Virus record (IMG/VR): IMGVR_UViG_3300023184_003063
Coordinates: 1-44,281 of that record
Source: a virus
DNA: 44,281 nt
Direction: 5' to 3' (one strand)
Below, piece by piece: positions 40,716-44,281 of the stretch. The position numbers and the translations under genes are program-made. A model generated the notes under the pieces. It made no database searches. It saw only the letters and a list, made by a program, of their open reading frames with translations, and had not been told where the DNA came from. Each line of letters opens with the position of its first letter. Positions within the stretch are counted from its first letter, which is position 1.

Positions 40716-41450
40716 ATGAACACCAAAATTTTTACTCTCTTACAAAAAAATTTGCAGACTGCATTTAATTTGCCCAAGTACGCTGATATTTCTATTACAG
40801 CAGATACTCAGGTACAGGACCTGCCCTGGACTCCTGCCAGGTATTCAAAGTTCAAAGATGCTGTGGAAGCAGAACTGGGACTGCCCTGCGAATACCGTGG
40901 CACACTAAAAGACATTGTGGCCGATCTGTCAGAACGTTACACACATAGATTCTTTGCTGAAATGTGGAAACCCAGAACAGGGGATTATGATCATTCAGGC
41001 TGGGCCTTGGTAGAAGAAGTCAATCGACTCAATCCTGAGCGTGTGCTGGACGTGGGCTGTGGGTATCATCCTTTTAAGGGACGTATTCACAACCTAATAG
41101 GCATTGACCCTTATAACGACTGCGCAGATTATGAAGTAGACATACTTGATTACAAAGTCAAACCCGAAAGCCACGATGTTATTATTGCGCTGGGATCAAT
41201 TAACTTTAATTCACGTGATGAAATTGAAGAACGATTTGCACATTGTGTGTCGTTATTGCGCAAAGGCGGAAAATTCTTTTTACGTGCCAATCCTGGAATT
41301 CCACACAAAACGGGACCTTATGTGGATATATTTCCTTGGACATTTGAAATAGTAAATGAATTTGCTGAAAAGTACAATTTGAATCTAGATCAGTTCAAAA
41401 AAGAACCTGCCGAATTGGGCAGGCTGTATTTTGTTTACACCCGGCTTTAA
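40716..41450 (+). CDS. SAM-dependent methyltransferase with an N-terminal helical domain
   Basis: 244 residues and the only plus-strand gene. Motif I is VLDVGCGYHPF at 110-120, followed by GIDPYND and later a VIIALGSINF block: a class I methyltransferase. Residues 1-74 form a separate helical domain with ITADTQVQDLPWTPARYSKFKDAVEAELGLP and TLKDIVADL, whose helix order recalls an acyl carrier protein lacking the Ser for phosphopantetheine. Its codon use looks somewhat AT-rich at the start. It faces the 67-residue gene tail to tail with a 4-nt overlap. Likely a separately acquired moron; substrate unknown. Confidence 0.7.
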   Translation: MNTKIFTLLQKNLQTAFNLPKYADISITADTQVQDLPWTPARYSKFKDAVEAELGLPCEYRGTLKDIVADLSERYTHRFFAEMWKPRTGDYDHSGWALVEEVNRLNPERVLDVGCGYHPFKGRIHNLIGIDPYNDCADYEVDILDYKVKPESHDVIIALGSINFNSRDEIEERFAHCVSLLRKGGKFFLRANPGIPHKTGPYVDIFPWTFEIVNEFAEKYNLNLDQFKKEPAELGRLYFVYTRL

Positions 41451-41457
41451 TAGCCGG
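41441..41457. repeat. Short GC-rich hairpin at the convergent gene ends
   Basis: CCGGCT, TTAAT, AGCCGG form a perfect 6-bp stem across both stop codons of the convergent genes. There is no U-run on either side, so it is at best a weak terminator or mRNA 3'-end stabiliser. Confidence 0.35.
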
Positions 41458-41650
41458 CCTTGGCTATTTCAGCACCCTTGTTGAAACTGTTTGACCATGA
41501 CGCTGTGCTGACTCCGCCACGTGCTTTAGACCATTTGTAGCCAGCACGATGTCCTGAACAGTCCTTGGTGCAAGGACTCATGCCCATAAAAGTAAGTTCT
41601 TTCAACTTCTTCATGCGCTTTTTTTCAGTGACAAATTCGTTGGCTCTCAT
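41447..41650 (-). CDS. Small basic protein with capsid-targeting-like N-terminus, 67 residues
   Basis: N-terminus MRANEFVTE|KKRM, nearly identical to the T4 signal end EFIAE. After a basic stretch comes CTKDCSGHRAGYKWSKARGG, with two Cys and a Gly-rich basic part, then SNSFNKGAEIAKAGY. Probably an internal head protein binding DNA. The ATGA overlap with the small Pro-rich gene supports this start. Confidence 0.62.
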   Translation of the reverse strand: MRANEFVTEKKRMKKLKELTFMGMSPCTKDCSGHRAGYKWSKARGGVSTASWSNSFNKGAEIAKAGY

Positions 41651-41817
41651 GGGTTTAGTTTCAGGCCCAGGCCCATTGATACCACTGGCTGTGGCAGGCG
41701 TGTCATGGCCTGTTGTGGGGGCATGGGTTGTTGTGGGATTTTGGGGTTGGGTGCTACCGGTCCTGCTGAGCCCTTAAGCACAGGAATTGGGCGACCGTTT
41801 GCTGTTCGTCTTGTCAT
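41647..41817 (-). CDS. Small Pro-rich protein, 56 residues
   Basis: A short gene with ATGA overlaps at both ends (41814-41817 and 41647-41650), which makes it convincing. The product starts MTRRTANGRPIPVLKG and continues with Pro/Gln repeats (PKIPQQPMPPQQAM). Probably disordered. No function recognised. Confidence 0.55.
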   Translation of the reverse strand: MTRRTANGRPIPVLKGSAGPVAPNPKIPQQPMPPQQAMTRLPQPVVSMGLGLKLNP

Positions 41818-42956
41818 TTCTTTGGTTGCACCGCTGTGGGCATGTTCCGATACACACGCTTTTGTGGATCGTATTGTGTTTTTAATGGGCCCAGGCCCGC
41901 TAGTCGCTTCACACGCTGGACCATGGCTTGATAATCGTCACCGTAGTCGGCTTCCTTTTCTGCAGTGGCTTTTTTGCTTTCGTCGGCCTTCGTGGGCAAT
42001 GATTTATAATCCTGGCCCTTGTCAGCACCGTGGAATTCTTTTGCTACTGATTGCTTGATGCCTACTTTTTTAGCGAACGCAGGATTGTGTGCAGCCGCTG
42101 CCATTGTGCGGAACTGTGCTTGGCTTGTGCTCTTTTCATTCAAGTCGCCTTCGTCAACTCCTGACGGATCAGCACTAATTTCTTTTCTTTTGTTTATTGG
42201 ATCCCAACGAACACCCAATGCTTTATCCAGTCGGCCAGTTTGGCTTTTGTTTAATCTGTCGTAGTCTGTTTGAAATTGTTGTCCTTTGCTACTAGGATAA
42301 TCTGGAAAATCACCGTGGTGTTTTAATCCAGTTGCAGTTTTCTCTATTGAGCCTTCTGTTAAATCTTCTGCGGCCCAGGATTGATAACTGTTGCCGTTCT
42401 CATCACCTGCACGTACCACAAACACACCGCCGTTGTCGTAGCCGCCTTCATCCTCGCCAATTTCCCAGCCCATTCGAGCAAGAGCACGTTCAATTTGCAT
42501 TTGTGTTGCTTCGTCTCCGGCCCACCACATTCTAGCGTAGTTGCGTAGTGCATCGTCTTCGCCACCACCGTCACCATCATCGGCTGCGAATTCATTTAGG
42601 CCTTCGCTCAAGTCCTCATCTGAGAAAGCCATAAAGTCATATGGTCCCCATTTTTGGCCTGTGCGACTGTCTATGGTGTCATCGTGATCGCCATATTCGT
42701 AATAGTCATCACTGTAGATTTCCACACCGTCAAAGTCTGAATTGTAATCGATATGTAACTTACGTGTTTTACCATCGGGACAAACAATGCCACGATTCAG
42801 CAGGCGTTCTACATCTTGTTGACTCTTGATGCCTTTTTGCAGGCTGCCTGTGTCAAAGGTACCATTGTACCAGGCCGAGGCCAGTGCTTGGAAGTAGTTG
42901 CCTGAATCCCCGCCACCTGAGGGTGCAAATTCAAAAAGTACGTCGTTTATTTTCAT
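41814..42956 (-). CDS. Modular protein with capsid-targeting-like N-terminus, 380 residues
   Basis: N-terminus MKINDVLFE|FAPSG. Two folded modules follow: residues 20-115, ending MAFSDEDL, and residues 137-200 (LRNYARMWWAGDEATQMQIE, then GWEIGEDEGGYDNGGVF). LSE at 116-118, LNE at 120-122, LTE at 199-201 and LNE at 272-274 mark the linkers and resemble head-protease sites. The C-terminus is a charged region with a MAAAAHNPAFAKKVG helix. No catalytic motif. Looks like a virion polyprotein. TAATG coupling with the upstream gene. Confidence 0.65.
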   Translation of the reverse strand: MKINDVLFEFAPSGGGDSGNYFQALASAWYNGTFDTGSLQKGIKSQQDVERLLNRGIVCPDGKTRKLHIDYNSDFDGVEIYSDDYYEYGDHDDTIDSRTGQKWGPYDFMAFSDEDLSEGLNEFAADDGDGGGEDDALRNYARMWWAGDEATQMQIERALARMGWEIGEDEGGYDNGGVFVVRAGDENGNSYQSWAAEDLTEGSIEKTATGLKHHGDFPDYPSSKGQQFQTDYDRLNKSQTGRLDKALGVRWDPINKRKEISADPSGVDEGDLNEKSTSQAQFRTMAAAAHNPAFAKKVGIKQSVAKEFHGADKGQDYKSLPTKADESKKATAEKEADYGDDYQAMVQRVKRLAGLGPLKTQYDPQKRVYRNMPTAVQPKK

Positions 42957-43546
42957 TATCGTATCCCTGCCATGCTCTGCAATGATTTCGCATCATCAGA
43001 TAATTTATCGTGAATCTTTTTGGGTGCAATACCAGCGGCTGTGCGCACAGTATTCAAGTCTTGTTCATGTGTGGCTCTGTATGCATCTGGAGTCAATGGC
43101 ACCAATTCTCGAAACGTTTCTTCAGACCATTCATGCTCTTTGCCGTCATAATGCATGCGCCATTCTTCGGGGTCAAATTCTGTAAGTGTGCTTAGATCGT
43201 CCAGTAGGGTTTGCACATGCTGTGCGGCTGATCTACGACGACGCAGTTCTAGGTACACTAGATAACGTGAAGGCTTGATTTCACCTGGTGAACGATCAGC
43301 ATCCAGCACAAAATCATAGCCCTTTTCAAACCAGCCCACTAGATCTTTAGCAGCCTGCAGGTCACGCACAAAGAATGATAACACAATGATATCATCGTCA
43401 TCACCCATTTTGGCGGCGAATTCGTCCACGTGAAGCGTGGGCTTCATCATGCCCTCTAGGTCTTTATATTGCAGACCCTCAGACAGCAGGGCCGGTAGCG
43501 GCTGATTGCTGTTGAAGGGATTGTTGAGCATCGTTGGCTTGTTCAT
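42956..43546 (-). CDS. Phage hypothetical protein, 196 residues
   Basis: Function not recognised. It starts inside the 204-residue gene (68-nt overlap); a downstream ATG pair at about residue 33 would remove the overlap. After LLSEGLQYKDLEGMM comes a conserved-looking alpha/beta part with DIIVLSFFVRDLQAAKDLVGWF and YLVYLELRRRRSAAQ, followed by a helical end. I recall related proteins next to virion genes in environmental T4-like phages, with no role assigned. Confidence 0.6.
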   Translation of the reverse strand: MNKPTMLNNPFNSNQPLPALLSEGLQYKDLEGMMKPTLHVDEFAAKMGDDDDIIVLSFFVRDLQAAKDLVGWFEKGYDFVLDADRSPGEIKPSRYLVYLELRRRRSAAQHVQTLLDDLSTLTEFDPEEWRMHYDGKEHEWSEETFRELVPLTPDAYRATHEQDLNTVRTAAGIAPKKIHDKLSDDAKSLQSMAGIR

Positions 43547-44093
43547 CGCTTTGATTTTCCTCTTTGTCCAAATCTTGTTCGTAGGCTTGATCCAATTCGT
43601 CTAGATCAATTTCCTGGTCTTCCATTTCAATTGACCCTGTGCGGATATCGTTCATGAGTGCTTTGGGCATGGTGATTGTAACCAACCATACATCACGTGT
43701 CATTAGTTTGGCCTTGTGTGTGCCCGGACGATAATCTGAGGGGTCTGTGATTTTAATGGGTATCTTTATTTCTTTGCGCTGATATTCAACTTCGCAGTCA
43801 AATGCCAGCAATCTGCGTCCGCCTCTGGGATCGGGCATGAGTCGTTCGGGCCACATAAAAGTACAAGTCACACGATATTTGCCAATTTCGGGACCATCAA
43901 CCAATTCGCCAATGTCCCAGTTTCGAAATGCATAGATATCTACTTCGTCCAGCACACGTTCAAAATCCAGGAGCGTGGTCAAACTGCCTTCACTCATGTA
44001 AATGTCGCGAATATTATCGGCTACTTGCCAGTAGTCGGTGTGATCTTTAAATAGATCTCGATCGCGGACGCCATGTCGGTTGTGTGTTTGCAT
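43479..44093 (-). CDS. Phage hypothetical protein, 204 residues
   Basis: No function recognised. Contains TTLLDFERVLDEVDIYAFRNW, then YRVTCTFMWPERLMPDPRGGRRLLAFDCEVEY, a mixed alpha/beta domain, and an acidic Gln-rich C-terminus. The start ATG 44091-44093 lies 8 nt after a CTAAATA box; no clear Shine-Dalgarno. Followed by overlapping genes, so it leads the late operon on this side. Confidence 0.6.
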   Translation of the reverse strand: MQTHNRHGVRDRDLFKDHTDYWQVADNIRDIYMSEGSLTTLLDFERVLDEVDIYAFRNWDIGELVDGPEIGKYRVTCTFMWPERLMPDPRGGRRLLAFDCEVEYQRKEIKIPIKITDPSDYRPGTHKAKLMTRDVWLVTITMPKALMNDIRTGSIEMEDQEIDLDELDQAYEQDLDKEENQSDEQANDAQQSLQQQSAATGPAV

Positions 44094-44100
44094 GATAGTT

Positions 44101-44107
44101 TATTTAG
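44101..44107 (-). promoter_or_regulatory. CTAAATA box 8 nt before the 204-residue gene
   Basis: Minus-strand CTAAATA, late-promoter-like, just after the 67-nt gap that follows the partial tail-fibre-like gene. A TATAAATC stretch lies about 60 nt further upstream. Transcription from CTAAATA would start within 2 nt of the ATG. Confidence 0.4.
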
Positions 44108-44174
44108 TACATTTTAGTTCAAGCGTTATTTCACGATCTGCAGGGCGGCTGGTGGGTTGACCATGATTTATACA

Positions 44175-44281
44175 TTAACTGATTGTGACCCAACCGTAAC
44201 GCACAGTTTGACTGTTGCCACTGGTGTTATTGATACCAAAGTCAAATCTATTGGTAGTTGCACTAGGAGCCGTACTGCTAC
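44175..44281 (-). CDS. 3' end of a tail-fibre-like structural gene (runs off the right edge)
   Basis: The last 34 residues of a minus-strand gene, ending in TAA at 44175-44177. The product is rich in Ser, Thr, Asn and Gly (TAPSATTNRFDFGINN, then QTVRYGWVTIS), typical of phage fibre or virion proteins. The upstream part lies outside the window, so no family is assigned. Confidence 0.45.
   Translation of the reverse strand, partial: SSTAPSATTNRFDFGINNTSGNSQTVRYGWVTIS

Noticed and set aside
41441-41457. Rho-independent terminator between the convergent genes
   Set aside because: A 6-bp GC-rich stem exists, but no T-run follows on either strand.
44108-44174. Tiny open frame of 14 codons after the fibre-like stop (TAATG)
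   Set aside because: Too short and without any pattern; a second overlapping small frame fits as well.
1-44281. CRISPR array, insertion sequence, rRNA or integrase
   Set aside because: No regular spaced repeats, transposase motifs, terminal repeats or rRNA-like stretches were seen.

Overview
The window looks like part of a T4-type tailed phage (myovirus) genome infecting an aquatic Gram-negative bacterium. The evidence is a family B DNA polymerase with a T4-like clamp-binding C-terminus, a gp45-like sliding clamp directly downstream, a DsbA-like late-transcription protein, a 3TM holin, a GH19 endolysin, spanin-like proteins and a tail-fibre-like C-terminus. About fifty tightly packed genes lie on the minus strand, mostly joined by ATGA or TAATG overlaps. 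Only one gene (40716-41450) is on the plus strand. I see no tRNA, rRNA, CRISPR array or insertion sequence. A Bug/TctC binding protein hints weakly at a betaproteobacterial host.

Layout in transcription order (right to left). 44281-41447 holds a tail-fibre-like C-terminus, phage hypotheticals and small proteins. 40716-41450 (+) is a lone methyltransferase. 40664-37372 is an operon with a secreted TctC-like protein, a sulfotransferase, an Asp/Asn-hydroxylase-like enzyme and an APS kinase/nucleotidyltransferase fusion. 37345-31033 combines lysis genes (spanin-like pair, endolysin, holin), coiled-coil and basic proteins, a LamG protein and two secreted proteins. 30982-27865 encodes DnaJ- and ClpA-like chaperones. 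27872-23721 has small structural-like proteins, a HIGH-type nucleotidyltransferase, a methyltransferase-like protein and a GT-A glycosyltransferase. 23703-12280 is dominated by very large multidomain proteins plus Dps. 12147-4760 holds DsbA, a radical SAM gene, DNA polymerase, clamp and a DpdA/TGT-like enzyme. 4773-1 holds a QueD-like protein, a glycosyltransferase, an SDR, GalE and the start of a DegT-type aminotransferase.

The most striking theme is a set of unrelated proteins sharing one N-terminal peptide of the form M-[KR]-x-x-[DE]-[IF]-[VLI]-x-E. It closely resembles the capsid-targeting sequence of T4 internal head proteins, with a gp21-type cleavage site after the Glu. One carrier fuses a deaminase, a ParB-like domain and a nucleotidyltransferase. 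Next to it lies a 1696-residue protein with nucleotidyltransferase, metallopeptidase, amidoligase-like and GNAT domains. My reading (inference) is that this phage packs an arsenal of enzymes into its head and delivers them with its DNA.

Two regulatory patterns stand out. At dnaJ and at dsbA, a sigma70-like promoter has its -10 box inside an inverted repeat whose 3' arm carries the ribosome binding site; this copies the logic of T4 gene e, where read-through mRNA is silenced and locally started mRNA is translated. In addition, CTAAATA, a likely variant of the T4 late promoter, sits 5-8 nt upstream of five start codons that lack a Shine-Dalgarno sequence, which would give leaderless late mRNAs.
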